NCBI RefSeq assembly: GCF_008935055.1
Contig: NZ_CP043028.1
Span: 261,501 to 325,500 of the forward strand
Reading direction: 5' to 3'
From: Pseudobutyrivibrio xylanivorans
Lineage (GTDB): Bacteria; Bacillota; Clostridia; Lachnospirales; Lachnospiraceae
DNA length: 64,000 nt
Shown here: positions 51,362 to 60,678 of the stretch, piece by piece
How the letters are laid out: every line of letters begins with the position of its first letter
Position numbering within the stretch: position 1 is the first letter of the stretch
Notes under the pieces: generated by a model
Seen by the model: the letters and a program-made list of their open reading frames with translations, nothing else
The model's database searches: none
Told to the model about the DNA's origin: nothing
Program-made: the position numbers and the translations under genes

Positions 51362-52513
51362 TTAAACCAGAGCCTTAATAGCATTAGCTACTGCAACTGG
51401 CACACGTGGATCAAAGGCCTCTGGCAGGATAAATTCATCGCTAAGCTGATCCTCATCCACAAGATTTGCGATAGTCTCAGCTGCTGCCAGCTTCATCTCC
51501 TCGGTGATTGCTGTGGCACGAGCCTCGAGTGCACCTCTGAAAATACCTGGGAAAGCAACTACGTTGTTGACCTGATTAGGGAAGTCTGAACGTCCTGTAC
51601 CAATGACACGAGCACCAGCAGCCTTTGCCTCGTCAGGCATAATCTCAGGAGTAGGATTTGCCATTGCAAAAAGAATCGAATCTTTTGCCATTGAAGCAAC
51701 CATTTCCTTTGAAACAATTCCAGGTGCTGAAACTCCAACGAAAATATCAGCACCAACAAGTGCATCTGCAAGTGTTCCTGTCTTGTGAGAAAGATTTGTA
51801 ACCTTTGTCATCTCCTTCTGCATCCAATTCAGGTTTGGATAATCAGGACCAATTATGCCCTCGCGGTCACACATTGTAACGTCCTTGAATCCGTAGGTAA
51901 GAAGAAGCTTTGTAATGGCAACTCCAGCTGAACCGGCACCATTTACAACAACCTTGCAATTCTCCTTCTGCTTTCCTACTACCTTAAGAGCATTGATGAT
52001 ACCGGCAAGTACAACAATCGCTGTGCCATGCTGATCATCATGGAAAACTGGAATATCCAGCTCTTTCTTAAGGCGCTCCTCAATTTCGAAGCAACGTGGA
52101 GCTGAAATATCCTCAAGATTGATCCCGCCAAAGGTAGGTGCAATAGCCTTTACAGCTGCAACTATCTCATCTGGATCCTGAGTATTTAAAACGATAGGGA
52201 ATGCATTGACACCACCGAACTCCTTGAACAGTACGCATTTACCTTCCATAACTGGAAGTCCTGCAAGTGGACCGATATTTCCAAGTCCAAGTACTGCCGA
52301 GCCATCAGATACAACAGCCACCGTGTTTGCCTTTAGGGTGTAGTTGTAAGCCTGCTCAGAGTCCTCTGCAATGATACGGCAAGGAGCTGCAACTCCTGGT
52401 GTGTAAGCGATTGAAAGGTCTTCCCTGTTTCGAACAGGAGCCTTCGAGGTTGTCTCGATTTTACCGTTCCATTGCTTGTGTAAAAATACCGCTGTTTCGT
52501 CAATTGATGCCAT
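51362..52513 (-). CDS. NAD(P)-dependent malic enzyme
   Basis: A 383-aa cytoplasmic enzyme (short bacterial type without a phosphotransacetylase domain) converting malate to pyruvate and CO2. YTPGVAAPCR (N-terminal), SDGSAVLGLGNIGPLAG, FHDDQHGTAIVVLAG with the active-site Asp/Lys region, and GAGSAGVAI cofactor loop are present. Coenzyme preference is not clear. It precedes the DUF4364 gene. It may feed pyruvate and reducing power in fermentation. Confidence 0.96.
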   Translation of the reverse strand: MASIDETAVFLHKQWNGKIETTSKAPVRNREDLSIAYTPGVAAPCRIIAEDSEQAYNYTLKANTVAVVSDGSAVLGLGNIGPLAGLPVMEGKCVLFKEFGGVNAFPIVLNTQDPDEIVAAVKAIAPTFGGINLEDISAPRCFEIEERLKKELDIPVFHDDQHGTAIVVLAGIINALKVVGKQKENCKVVVNGAGSAGVAITKLLLTYGFKDVTMCDREGIIGPDYPNLNWMQKEMTKVTNLSHKTGTLADALVGADIFVGVSAPGIVSKEMVASMAKDSILFAMANPTPEIMPDEAKAAGARVIGTGRSDFPNQVNNVVAFPGIFRGALEARATAITEEMKLAAAETIANLVDEDQLSDEFILPEAFDPRVPVAVANAIKALV

Positions 52514-52564
52514 TATTATTCCCTCCTGAATCTAACTTATATGCTAATCACCGAATGCACGAGA

Positions 52565-54079
52565 TTAGATAACTCTCTTTCTGATAACCATATCAATATA
52601 GTCATCATTGCACTTGGTGTGCGCAAACATATTTAAAATAGTCTCAATAGCGTCTTCCTTACGGGCGCTGTTGATTGCTTTACGCATGATTTCCATTGCA
52701 TCAAGCTCTTTTCTCGAAAGGAGAAGATCCTCACGACGAGTACCTGATGCTGTAATATCGATAGCTGGGAATATTCTCTTTTCTGAAAGCTTTCTATCAA
52801 GGATAAGCTCCATGTTACCAGTTCCCTTGAACTCCTCGTAAACAACATCGTCCATCTTTGAACCAGTCTCTACAAGTGCTGTTGCAAGGATTGTAAGGCT
52901 TCCACCCTCACGCATGTTTCTGGCAGCACCGAAGAATTTCTTTGGCATGTGAAGAGCTGCTGGGTCAAGACCACCGGAAAGAGTACGACCAGATGGCTGA
53001 ACTGTAAGGTTGTATGCGCGAGCAAGTCTGGTGATTGAATCAAGAAGAATCATAACATCCTGACCATGCTCAACTAGACGCTTTGCACGTTCGATAACCA
53101 TTTCAGAAACACGACGATGATGCTCTGGGCTCTCATCGAAAGTAGAATATATAACCTCAACATTTTTGCTGTTTCTCATGGTGTCCTTCATATCGGTAAC
53201 TTCCTCAGGACGCTCATCAATAAGCAAAATGATAAGATGCATATCTGGGTGTGAATAATTCACAGAGGTTGCAACCTCTTTTAAAAGTGTGGTCTTACCT
53301 GCCTTAGGCTGGGCAACAATCATACCACGCTGGCCCTTTCCAATAGGGCTAACCAGGTCAACAATACGCATTGCAACCGAACTACGCTGACGTTCAAGAC
53401 GAATTCTCTCATTAGGGAAAATAGGGGTAAGGTCCTCAAAATTAGGACGGCGTGTTGCTGCTGCTGGATCGTAACCATTGATTGTATCAATAATCATAAG
53501 AGCTGCGAACTTATCAGTCGGATTATTGAAACGCTTCTTTCCGATGATAATATCGCCAGTCTTAAGGTTAAATTTCTTGATTTGAGACTGTGAAACATAT
53601 ACATCCTCTGTACCAGGCATGTAGTTGTCACAGCGAATGAATCCGAAGCCATCACTCATAACCTCGATAATGCCGCGCGCTGGAAGAAGACCATCAGTAG
53701 GAATATCCTGAGGAATTGAATCCTTGTGCTCCTCAACTCGTTCTGGACGCTCAGGTCTCTCTGTTCTTTCAACTCTCTCAGAACCTTCTGTCGTGCGTGG
53801 TCTGCGAGGTCTCTCAGGCTTGTCAGACTTTTCTGCCCTAGGAGCTCTAGGTGTCTTTTCAGATTTTTCAACCTTCTCAGCCTTTGCTGGCTTCTCTGCT
53901 GTTTCAGCTTTCTCAGTTTCAGCTTGCTCCGATGCTTTTTCTTTAGCATCGATTTCGTCCTGCGCAAGCATTGCTTCAACGAGATCAGCCTTCTTCATAG
54001 AGGATACGCCTTTTATTCCCCTAGCTTTAGCTAAGTCACGTAGCACTGCAACAGGTAAGCTCTCGTATTTTTCTCTCAT
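52565..54079 (-). CDS. rho: transcription termination factor Rho
   Basis: A 504-aa hexameric RNA helicase. N-terminal Rho_N helix domain (1-45), a charged Lys/Glu/Arg insert (about 50-130; [13 protein letters not shown] repeats), the cold-shock RNA-binding domain (about 140-215; [15 protein letters not shown]), then the RecA-type ATPase with Walker A PKAGKTT (about 258-264), [11 protein letters not shown] and the R-loop/Q-loop region. The Arg-rich insert is a feature of several Clostridia and other groups; it often promotes condensate formation. Promoter at 54173-54201 and a leader of about 85 nt. Confidence 0.97.
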   Translation of the reverse strand: MREKYESLPVAVLRDLAKARGIKGVSSMKKADLVEAMLAQDEIDAKEKASEQAETEKAETAEKPAKAEKVEKSEKTPRAPRAEKSDKPERPRRPRTTEGSERVERTERPERPERVEEHKDSIPQDIPTDGLLPARGIIEVMSDGFGFIRCDNYMPGTEDVYVSQSQIKKFNLKTGDIIIGKKRFNNPTDKFAALMIIDTINGYDPAAATRRPNFEDLTPIFPNERIRLERQRSSVAMRIVDLVSPIGKGQRGMIVAQPKAGKTTLLKEVATSVNYSHPDMHLIILLIDERPEEVTDMKDTMRNSKNVEVIYSTFDESPEHHRRVSEMVIERAKRLVEHGQDVMILLDSITRLARAYNLTVQPSGRTLSGGLDPAALHMPKKFFGAARNMREGGSLTILATALVETGSKMDDVVYEEFKGTGNMELILDRKLSEKRIFPAIDITASGTRREDLLLSRKELDAMEIMRKAINSARKEDAIETILNMFAHTKCNDDYIDMVIRKRVI

Positions 54080-54172
54080 AAAATCTCCTTTAAAAATTTT
54101 AAATAAACAAAAATAAACGTCATGGAATTAAAAGTCGAATCGACTAATGAATTATACCTTGATGATATTTGA

Positions 54173-54201
54173 ATTATATACTGTGGGTAAGGCAAACACA
54201 A
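54173..54201 (-). promoter_or_regulatory. promoter of rho
   Basis: Minus strand TTGTGT (54196-54201), 17 nt, TATAAT (54173-54178). A second TATAAT (54151-54156) lies 22 nt downstream without a -35. The -35 overlaps the 3' arm of the preceding terminator. Confidence 0.65.
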
Positions 54202-54242
54202 GGACTTCAAGAATTTTTTTGAAAAATTCTCAAAGTCCTTGT
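54198..54242 (-). terminator. terminator of the pyrophosphatase gene
   Basis: ACAAGGACTTTGAGAATTTTT pairs with AAAAATTCTTGAAGTCCTTGT (a near-perfect 20-bp stem). It is just past the stop codon at 54248. The tail is only weakly T-rich. Confidence 0.65.
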
Positions 54243-54247
54243 AGTAC

Positions 54248-55891
54248 TTACTCTTGAAGTGATTCCATAATTGGTGGAATCAACTGCTTCTTTCTTGAAA
54301 CAACACCTTCAAGCAAGTAGCTATCTGTAGCAACTGGCATTCTGAAGGCATCTGCAATAATCTTGTCAGCTGTATCACCAACAAAGAGAAGCTCTGTACT
54401 CTCGTTGAGGATATCAGTGAGCATTACAAATACTGCATCCAAATCTGAAGAAGCCTGAACTGTCTGCATATATGACTGAATTCCAGACTTGATGCTGTTC
54501 AGCTGGCCCTTAGAAATTGAGCTAACCTGAGCAACACCAAATTTGATATCTCCACTTGTGAAGATTTTGTAATCCTGATGGAAAATCTGATCAGGTGTCT
54601 TGTCCTTGAAGTCACTGCCTGCTTCAAACATTGAAGTAGCAAGCTCTACAACATCAACACCTGCAATATCAGCAAGCATTCTTGCCTTTTCCTCATCTAC
54701 CTTTGTACATGTAGGTGAACGGAACATAAGTGTATCCGAAAGAATTGCCGAACAAAGAACTCCAGCAATATGCTTTGGAATTTCTACTCCACGCTCCTCG
54801 TACATAAGAGCAACGATTGTTGAAGATGAACCAAGAGGCTGATTTCTGAAATAGATAGGAGAAACAGTCTCAAGTGAGCCAAGGCGATGGTGATCGATAA
54901 TCTCAAGCACCTCAGCCTGGTCAATATTATCTACTGCCTGTGACTTTTCATTGTGATCAACAAGGATAATACGCTTCTTCTGCATATTTAAGAGTAAACG
55001 ACGCGAAACCATACCAACGTAATGTCTGTTCTCGTCGAGAATTGGGAAATCTCGATGGCGAACTGTCTTCATGGTATCTCTAACATCATCTACGTAATCA
55101 TCAAGCTCAAAGCTTACGATATCGTCACTTCTCATGAACTGACGAACAGGCATAGCCTGGTGAATAAGACGAGCAACTGTAAATGTATCGTACTCTGTAG
55201 TGATAAGTACACACTGATGCTCCTCCGCCATCTTGATAACCTTTGAATCAACTGACTTTGCGCCGCAAACTACAAGACAGCTTGCACCTGCCTCGATACA
55301 AATAAGCTGACGCTCTGTAATATTTCCAACGATTACAAGGTCATCACGATTGATGTCGTCCTTCAAATCCTCGCGGTTACTTGAAGCGATAACAACTGAA
55401 CCCTTAATGAAGTAGGCATGTGGATTACCTGTAAGAAGTGAACCATTAAGGGTGCTAAGGATATTGCTGTACTGGGTGCGGGCGCGTGAAAGAATGCTAT
55501 TGTCGTAAACATCCATGTAAGAATATGCGATATCTCCGTTTACGATAACACCTTCAAGCTTACCTGTTCTTCCAACAACTGGAAGTGTGACAACGTCACG
55601 CTCAAGCATAAGCTCCCAAGCCTTCTTCAATGAGATGTGTCCATCTACTGGCTCAAGACGACGATATTCGATGTCTGTAAGCTGTGCGCCTACGTCAAGA
55701 ACAGTATCTGGCTCCTGAACGCCAAATCTTTCCAAAACATAACGGGTCTCCTCGTTGAGTTGACCCGCTTTTTTAGGCTCATAAATAGTGTCTTTTGAAA
55801 TTGCATTTTTCAGATATGCGTAAGCAATAGCTGCGCAAACGCTATCTGTATCAGGGTTTTTGTGTCCGATAATATAAACCGTATTCGGCAT
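54248..55891 (-). CDS. ppaC: manganese-dependent inorganic pyrophosphatase with CBS-DRTGG insert
   Basis: A 547-aa family II pyrophosphatase that splits PPi into two phosphates. DHH motifs: YIIGHKNPDTDSVCAA (about 5-20), LVDHNEKSQ and IIDHHRLGSLE (about 331-341). A regulatory insert of about 245 residues (about 70-310) has two CBS-type regions and a DRTGG domain; such enzymes are inhibited or activated by adenine nucleotides (family knowledge). Lies just after a coiled-coil membrane protein gene; own terminator downstream. Confidence 0.95.
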   Translation of the reverse strand: MPNTVYIIGHKNPDTDSVCAAIAYAYLKNAISKDTIYEPKKAGQLNEETRYVLERFGVQEPDTVLDVGAQLTDIEYRRLEPVDGHISLKKAWELMLERDVVTLPVVGRTGKLEGVIVNGDIAYSYMDVYDNSILSRARTQYSNILSTLNGSLLTGNPHAYFIKGSVVIASSNREDLKDDINRDDLVIVGNITERQLICIEAGASCLVVCGAKSVDSKVIKMAEEHQCVLITTEYDTFTVARLIHQAMPVRQFMRSDDIVSFELDDYVDDVRDTMKTVRHRDFPILDENRHYVGMVSRRLLLNMQKKRIILVDHNEKSQAVDNIDQAEVLEIIDHHRLGSLETVSPIYFRNQPLGSSSTIVALMYEERGVEIPKHIAGVLCSAILSDTLMFRSPTCTKVDEEKARMLADIAGVDVVELATSMFEAGSDFKDKTPDQIFHQDYKIFTSGDIKFGVAQVSSISKGQLNSIKSGIQSYMQTVQASSDLDAVFVMLTDILNESTELLFVGDTADKIIADAFRMPVATDSYLLEGVVSRKKQLIPPIMESLQE

Positions 55892-55918
55892 AATCCCTCC
55901 GTAAAAAAATAGTATAAC

Positions 55919-56617
55919 TTAAAATATTCCCAATGAAATCAAGAGTGCTGCTGCACTAACTCCAAGCGAAAATACAATCAGAACAATATTCGCAATAGCA
56001 AGGGACTTAAGAGAGCTGTAATGCTCTAAAGCCTTTACAGCCTGCTCCTCGCTATTGTCATGCTCCTTTAACAAATCCTGAATCAGACGATAAAGATGAA
56101 CTGACTCAGAATGTGTCTTCTCTGAAAGCTCGCTTTGAATGCTATCAAGACCTGCAGAGACATTGCGAAGTGTATCCTGAAGATTTCGATTATGAGTTTC
56201 ATAGGACTCTTGATTATCGTTCACTTGTCCTTTAATGTCAAGCTCAAGTTGATCCATGTTGTTTTTTACAACCTGCATCATTCTGTCAACCTGTGTCTCT
56301 ACATCAGCTACAAGCTCATCTGCCTCTTCCTGCTTTTTATTTAATTCTTCCTGAAGTCTAATGTTAGTCTCTTCCTTTTCCTTAACAAGAGCTTCAAGTT
56401 CAGCAGCCTTAGCTTCCTTGGCAGCAATAAGCTGCTGAAGCTGAGTTGCCTTTGCTCGGAAAGCATCAATCTGCTCTAAAAGCAAATCCTCTCCGTTGTC
56501 GAATTCTACCGCAGTAATATTAACAGTTGGCTTTTCAACTGACTCATCTGCTGGCTTTTCTGTATTAGAAATATCTACATCTTCAAGCTCAATCTGCTCT
56601 ACATTAATATTTTCCAT
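55919..56617 (-). CDS. coiled-coil protein with C-terminal membrane anchor
   Basis: A 232-aa protein, no recognised family. Acidic N-terminus (1-45), a long Glu/Lys/Gln-rich coiled coil (about 50-195), and a hydrophobic C-terminal segment (about 208-231; IANIVLIVFSLGVSAAALLISLGIF). No signal peptide, so a tail-anchored cytoplasmic coiled coil is likely. It lies between glyQS and ppaC, 27 nt before ppaC. Function unknown. Confidence 0.7.
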   Translation of the reverse strand: MENINVEQIELEDVDISNTEKPADESVEKPTVNITAVEFDNGEDLLLEQIDAFRAKATQLQQLIAAKEAKAAELEALVKEKEETNIRLQEELNKKQEEADELVADVETQVDRMMQVVKNNMDQLELDIKGQVNDNQESYETHNRNLQDTLRNVSAGLDSIQSELSEKTHSESVHLYRLIQDLLKEHDNSEEQAVKALEHYSSLKSLAIANIVLIVFSLGVSAAALLISLGIF

Positions 56618-56658
56618 AGCATTCTCTCCTTAGTTGTTTTGAGTAATTAGTCCCCCAA

Positions 56659-58056
56659 TTAGAATGTGAACTTGTCTGCAAAATATGCAACAAGATCAGC
56701 GATTGCAATACGCTCCTGCTCCATAGAATCGCGGTGACGAATTGTAACCATGTGGTCCTCTTCTGAATCAAAATCGTAAGTGATGCAGAATGGTGTTCCG
56801 ATTTCATCCATACGACGGTATCTCTTACCGATTGTTCCTCTGTCGTCGAACTCACAATTGTACTTCTTTGAAAGCTCATCGAATACCTTCTCAGCGCCCT
56901 CATTAAGCTTCTTAGAAAGTGGAAGCACACCAATCTTAACTGGTGCAAGCGCTGGGTGGAAGTGAAGAACTGTACGAACATCACTCTTTCCATCCTTGCC
57001 AACCTCTTCCTCATCGTAAGCTGCACAAAGGAATGCAAGCACTACACGGTCTGCGCCAAGTGATGGCTCAATAACGTATGGTAAATACTTCTCGTTTGTC
57101 TCATCGTCGAAGTATGTAAGATCCTGACCAGAAACATTCTGATGCTGTGTAAGGTCGTAGTCTGTACGGCTAGCGATACCCCAAAGCTCACCCCAACCAA
57201 ATGGGAATAAGAACTCGATATCTGTTGTGCCTGTTGAGTAGAATGAAAGCTCCTCTGGGTCGTGATCACGAAGACGCATCTCATCCTCCTTCATACCAAG
57301 AGAAAGGAGCCAATCACGGCAGAAAGCTCTCCAATACTGGAACCACTCATCCTGTGTACCTGGCTTGCAGAAGAACTCAAGCTCCATCTGCTCAAACTCA
57401 CGTGTACGGAATGTGAAGTTACCAGGAGTAATCTCGTTACGGAATGACTTACCAATCTGACCAATACCAAATGGAACCTTCTTACGTGATGTACGCTGAA
57501 CGTTCTTGAAGTTTACGAAAATACCCTGAGCTGTCTCTGGGCGAAGGTAAACTGTGTTCTTTGCATCCTCAGTAACACCCTGGAAGGTCTTGAACATGAG
57601 GTTAAACTCACGAATATCTGTGAAATTGTGCTTGCCACATGTAGGGCAAGGAACATTATTGCTATCGATGAATTCCTTCATCTCTTCCTTGCTCCAGCCA
57701 TCTACAGATGACTTAAGCTCGATATTATTTTCAGCTGCAAAATCCTCGATAATCTTATCAGCTCTGAAGCGCTCGTGGCACTCCTTACAATCCATAAGTG
57801 GATCAGAGAATGAACCAAGGTGACCTGAAGCAATCCATGTCTGTGGGTTCATAAGGATAGCACAGTCAACACCAACGTTGTACTTGTTCTCCTGAACGAA
57901 CTTCTGCCACCAAGCCTTTTTAACGTTGTTCTTAAGCTCAACGCCAAGGTTACCATAATCCCATGTATTAGCAAGACCACCGTAAATCTCAGAGCCTGCA
58001 TATACAAAGCCTCTTGCTTTTGCAAGAGCAATAATTTTGTCCATTGTCTTTTCCAT
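56659..58056 (-). CDS. glyQS: glycine-tRNA ligase, eukaryote/alpha2 type
   Basis: A 465-aa class IIa aminoacyl-tRNA synthetase that charges tRNA-Gly. Single-chain alpha2 type as found in many Firmicutes and Actinobacteria rather than the alpha2-beta2 type. Motif 1 region, motif 2 [21 protein letters not shown] (about 197-217), motif 3 [14 protein letters not shown] and the C-terminal anticodon-binding domain are all present. No T-box is visible in the 21-nt gap upstream, so it is probably in the operon with the gene before it. Confidence 0.97.
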   Translation of the reverse strand: MEKTMDKIIALAKARGFVYAGSEIYGGLANTWDYGNLGVELKNNVKKAWWQKFVQENKYNVGVDCAILMNPQTWIASGHLGSFSDPLMDCKECHERFRADKIIEDFAAENNIELKSSVDGWSKEEMKEFIDSNNVPCPTCGKHNFTDIREFNLMFKTFQGVTEDAKNTVYLRPETAQGIFVNFKNVQRTSRKKVPFGIGQIGKSFRNEITPGNFTFRTREFEQMELEFFCKPGTQDEWFQYWRAFCRDWLLSLGMKEDEMRLRDHDPEELSFYSTGTTDIEFLFPFGWGELWGIASRTDYDLTQHQNVSGQDLTYFDDETNEKYLPYVIEPSLGADRVVLAFLCAAYDEEEVGKDGKSDVRTVLHFHPALAPVKIGVLPLSKKLNEGAEKVFDELSKKYNCEFDDRGTIGKRYRRMDEIGTPFCITYDFDSEEDHMVTIRHRDSMEQERIAIADLVAYFADKFTF

Positions 58057-58077
58057 AATTATATTTCCTCTCTATTA

Positions 58078-58881
58078 TTACTTATCAGGTGTGTAAAGGA
58101 TGTAGACAGTATCTGTCACATCTTCATTTCCATCAGCCTGTTTAATACTAACTGTATTTGCATCCACCATCTCTGTTGATGGCTCGGATATATAATAAAT
58201 CTGCCCTGGAACCTTGACTGTCACGTTTTCGTTGACTATTGCAACGTGAAAACCAGGGAAAGTCTCACTGGCGTCAACTGTAGTTCCAATGCCCTTAGTA
58301 TCGTTTTCTGTTATGCAGAACAATTCCTCAAAATCATAACCTGCTGCCGCAGCTTCCTCATAGGTGCCATTGAAGGTCTGATAAGAAGTAAATGCACTGT
58401 AGGCATCTGCATCAACGTATGTTGTCTTAATATATGCTTTATCAGCTGTGACTCTAAATCTGTCAAGAGTGATTGCCTTGCTGCCATAAGTATCATTAAA
58501 GCTTGCAATCAAATCCTTTGTGTATGTCTTAAGATCCGCCTTCGAATAGGTCTCAGCGTCAAAATCTGCAACTTCTTCAAATACAATCTGTCCATCCTTC
58601 TCCACAGTCAGTGTAGATGTGTCAGCCATTGTACCTGAGCCAACAAACATCCCAGCCAGCTTTACAATAAGGAAAACAACAAGTGCAAACAACGCAACAC
58701 AAACTGTGCCAAAGATAATACGATTACGCATCACCTCGCGCTGTCTCCTTTTTCGTCTAGCCTCTTGAAGCTCCCTTGATGCAACTCCCTGACGTGGCCG
58801 CTGATTAACGCTCGAACTTCTTGGTCTTGCGTTATTTCTACTTCGCATGCCTGACGTGCCACCAGGTCTACTCTGTGTCAT
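58078..58881 (-). CDS. conserved membrane-anchored extracellular protein
   Basis: A 267-aa protein. Arg-rich N-terminal tail (1-50), one membrane helix (about 53-78; FGTVCVALFALVVFLIVKL) and an extracellular domain of about 190 residues with alternating strands (LTVEKDGQIVFEEVADFD, TYSKADLKTYTKDLIASF) and Thr-rich C-terminus. Similar proteins occur next to recO in Lachnospiraceae as I recall; function unknown. Its start overlaps recO by four bases. Confidence 0.7.
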   Translation of the reverse strand: MTQSRPGGTSGMRSRNNARPRSSSVNQRPRQGVASRELQEARRKRRQREVMRNRIIFGTVCVALFALVVFLIVKLAGMFVGSGTMADTSTLTVEKDGQIVFEEVADFDAETYSKADLKTYTKDLIASFNDTYGSKAITLDRFRVTADKAYIKTTYVDADAYSAFTSYQTFNGTYEEAAAAGYDFEELFCITENDTKGIGTTVDASETFPGFHVAIVNENVTVKVPGQIYYISEPSTEMVDANTVSIKQADGNEDVTDTVYILYTPDK

Positions 58882-59603
58882 AAAAATTCCTCGCTTTTAT
58901 ATTTGTGCGACCTATAGTTTAATCTATAAGAACACAAAATTCTAGTCAATTCTTCCTCGGTTTCATTATTCAGTACAAAAGTATACAACTTTTCTATTCT
59001 AGATGAAACTATGAATTGCATTGCATAAAGGGTCGAAGTAGAAATATCAGTCCCAGATTCCATCTCAGAGCATTCCCTGCAAAGCATTCCATGTCTTTTA
59101 ATTGAAAATGTGGTCAGGTTCTCCTTTTTGCCACAACACATGCAGGAAAACACATTTGGGTACTCACCGTCAATAACCCAAGTTTTCAAATCATATATAT
59201 TTCTGAGAAGACGATGACTGAATTTTCCAGATTCGAGAGCCTTTAAACTTTGATATAAAAGGGCAAGTCGCTGTCTTTCATCCACTCCCTCTACTGATAG
59301 AAAGTCTGCCACCTCTAAAAAGTAAGAGCCAAGGCAAACCTTATCATAATCCATAACCAAATCCCTGAAATAATTAGTAATATTGGCCTTGGTAATGTGA
59401 TAGGAGCTGCGGCCCTCAAAGGCTTCAAAAGTGCCGAAGCAAAAAGGTGAGCAGGCAGCTACCATAGGATTGTTAGGACGTCTGGCACCTTTGGCGAAGC
59501 CTGTAATTCTGCCAGATTCTTTTGTGAGTATCACAAGACGTCTATCAAATTCTCCAACATCTGAGCAGCTTAAGACAATCCCAGTAAGCGTCACCAGTCC
59601 CAT
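58878..59603 (-). CDS. recO: DNA repair protein RecO
   Basis: A 241-aa protein that helps load RecA on SSB-coated DNA. N-terminal OB-fold (TLTGIVLSCSDVGEFDRRLVILTKESG), a helical middle, and the zinc-binding CMCCGKKENL..CREC cysteines (about 154-190). Starts 3 nt after era, in the common order era-recO. Confidence 0.95.
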   Translation of the reverse strand: MGLVTLTGIVLSCSDVGEFDRRLVILTKESGRITGFAKGARRPNNPMVAACSPFCFGTFEAFEGRSSYHITKANITNYFRDLVMDYDKVCLGSYFLEVADFLSVEGVDERQRLALLYQSLKALESGKFSHRLLRNIYDLKTWVIDGEYPNVFSCMCCGKKENLTTFSIKRHGMLCRECSEMESGTDISTSTLYAMQFIVSSRIEKLYTFVLNNETEEELTRILCSYRLNYRSHKYKSEEFL

Positions 59604-59606
59604 TAA

Positions 59607-60518
59607 TTAAATGTCCTCTTTTTTGTATCCAAAATTCTTCAGCTCGTAGTCGCTGTCTCGCCAATCCTTCTTGACCTTTACAAAAAGCTTAAGATTAACC
59701 TTTGCATCTAAAAGCTTCTCAATCTCATATCTTGAGTTTGTGCCGATTTTCTTAATCATGGCACCGCCCTTACCGATTATGATACCCTTGTGAGAATTCT
59801 TCTCGCAGATGATTGTAGCTTCGATATCCCACATAGCATTCTTGCCTGGGCGTTCCTTCATTGTATCTATTGCAATAGCAATACCGTGTGGCACCTCATC
59901 ATTCAAAGCATGAAGAGATTTCTCACGGATAATTTCTGCTGTAATCTCACGAAGAGTCTGATTTGTAACAGTTTCTTCGTCATAGAAGGCTGGTCCCTCT
60001 GGAAGATGCTTGAAGATTGTTGAAAGAAGATCATCGCAGCCCTCACCGTGAAGCGCAGAAACTGGAACAACCTCGATAAAATCGCACAAATCCTTGAAGG
60101 CAGAAATTGTCTCGCCAACCTTTGCACCGTCTGCCATATCAATTTTGTTGATAACTAATATTACAGGAGCCTCTGCTGTTGATAAAAGCTCAGCAATCTT
60201 CTTATCACCTGCACCCACCTTTGTGTCTGGCTCAATAAGCCAAAGAATAAGGTCAACATCATTGATAGTGCTCTTGGCTGCGGTCATCATATACTCGCCA
60301 AGCTTGTTTTTAGCCTGATGCATACCTGGTGTATCCAGGAAAACAATCTGTCCAACTTCACTATCTGTATAGACAGTCTGGATACGGTTACGGGTCGTCT
60401 GTGGCTTGTTGCTAGTGATAGCAATTTTCTGGCCAATGATGTGGTTCATCAAAGTACTCTTTCCCACATTTGGGCGACCAACTATAGTTACAAATCCCGA
60501 TTTAAAATTATCACTCAT
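59607..60518 (-). CDS. era: GTPase Era
   Basis: A 303-aa GTPase that binds 16S rRNA during 30S assembly. G1 GRPNVGKST (13-21), G3 DTPGMHQ, G4 NKID and a C-terminal KH domain (GIIIGKGGAMIKKIG, about 242-256) are present. First of the era-recO operon; the structured repeat copy 3 lies upstream. Confidence 0.97.
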   Translation of the reverse strand: MSDNFKSGFVTIVGRPNVGKSTLMNHIIGQKIAITSNKPQTTRNRIQTVYTDSEVGQIVFLDTPGMHQAKNKLGEYMMTAAKSTINDVDLILWLIEPDTKVGAGDKKIAELLSTAEAPVILVINKIDMADGAKVGETISAFKDLCDFIEVVPVSALHGEGCDDLLSTIFKHLPEGPAFYDEETVTNQTLREITAEIIREKSLHALNDEVPHGIAIAIDTMKERPGKNAMWDIEATIICEKNSHKGIIIGKGGAMIKKIGTNSRYEIEKLLDAKVNLKLFVKVKKDWRDSDYELKNFGYKKEDI

Positions 60519-60553
60519 TTTTAAATACCTCTAGTCTGGCAGCCACGGAGTCC

Positions 60554-60636
60554 GTCGGTTACGCTTACAAGCCATAGGCATCTTCGCTCAACTAAATGTT
60601 TCGCTTAAGATACCTATGAGCTTGATAGCTACCGAC
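60554..60636 (-). repeat. structured intergenic repeat, copy 3 (after the M16C peptidase)
   Basis: An 83-nt long hairpin: minus strand GTCGGT.AGC..CAAGC.CATAGGTATCTT pairs with AAGATGCCTATG.GCTTG..GC.ACCGAC. The stem differs from copies 1-2 in base identity but keeps pairing and the CAAGC/GCTTG box; the apex has AAGCGAAAC and TTGAGCGAAGA. It lies 43 nt after the peptidase stop. Confidence 0.75.
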
Positions 60637-60678
60637 TCATCAAAATCTCGATACCTACCAGCTCACTTTAAAAAATTA

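Noticed and set aside
58057..58077. T-box riboswitch upstream of glyQS.
   Set aside because: Only 21 nt separate it from the preceding gene, so there is no room.
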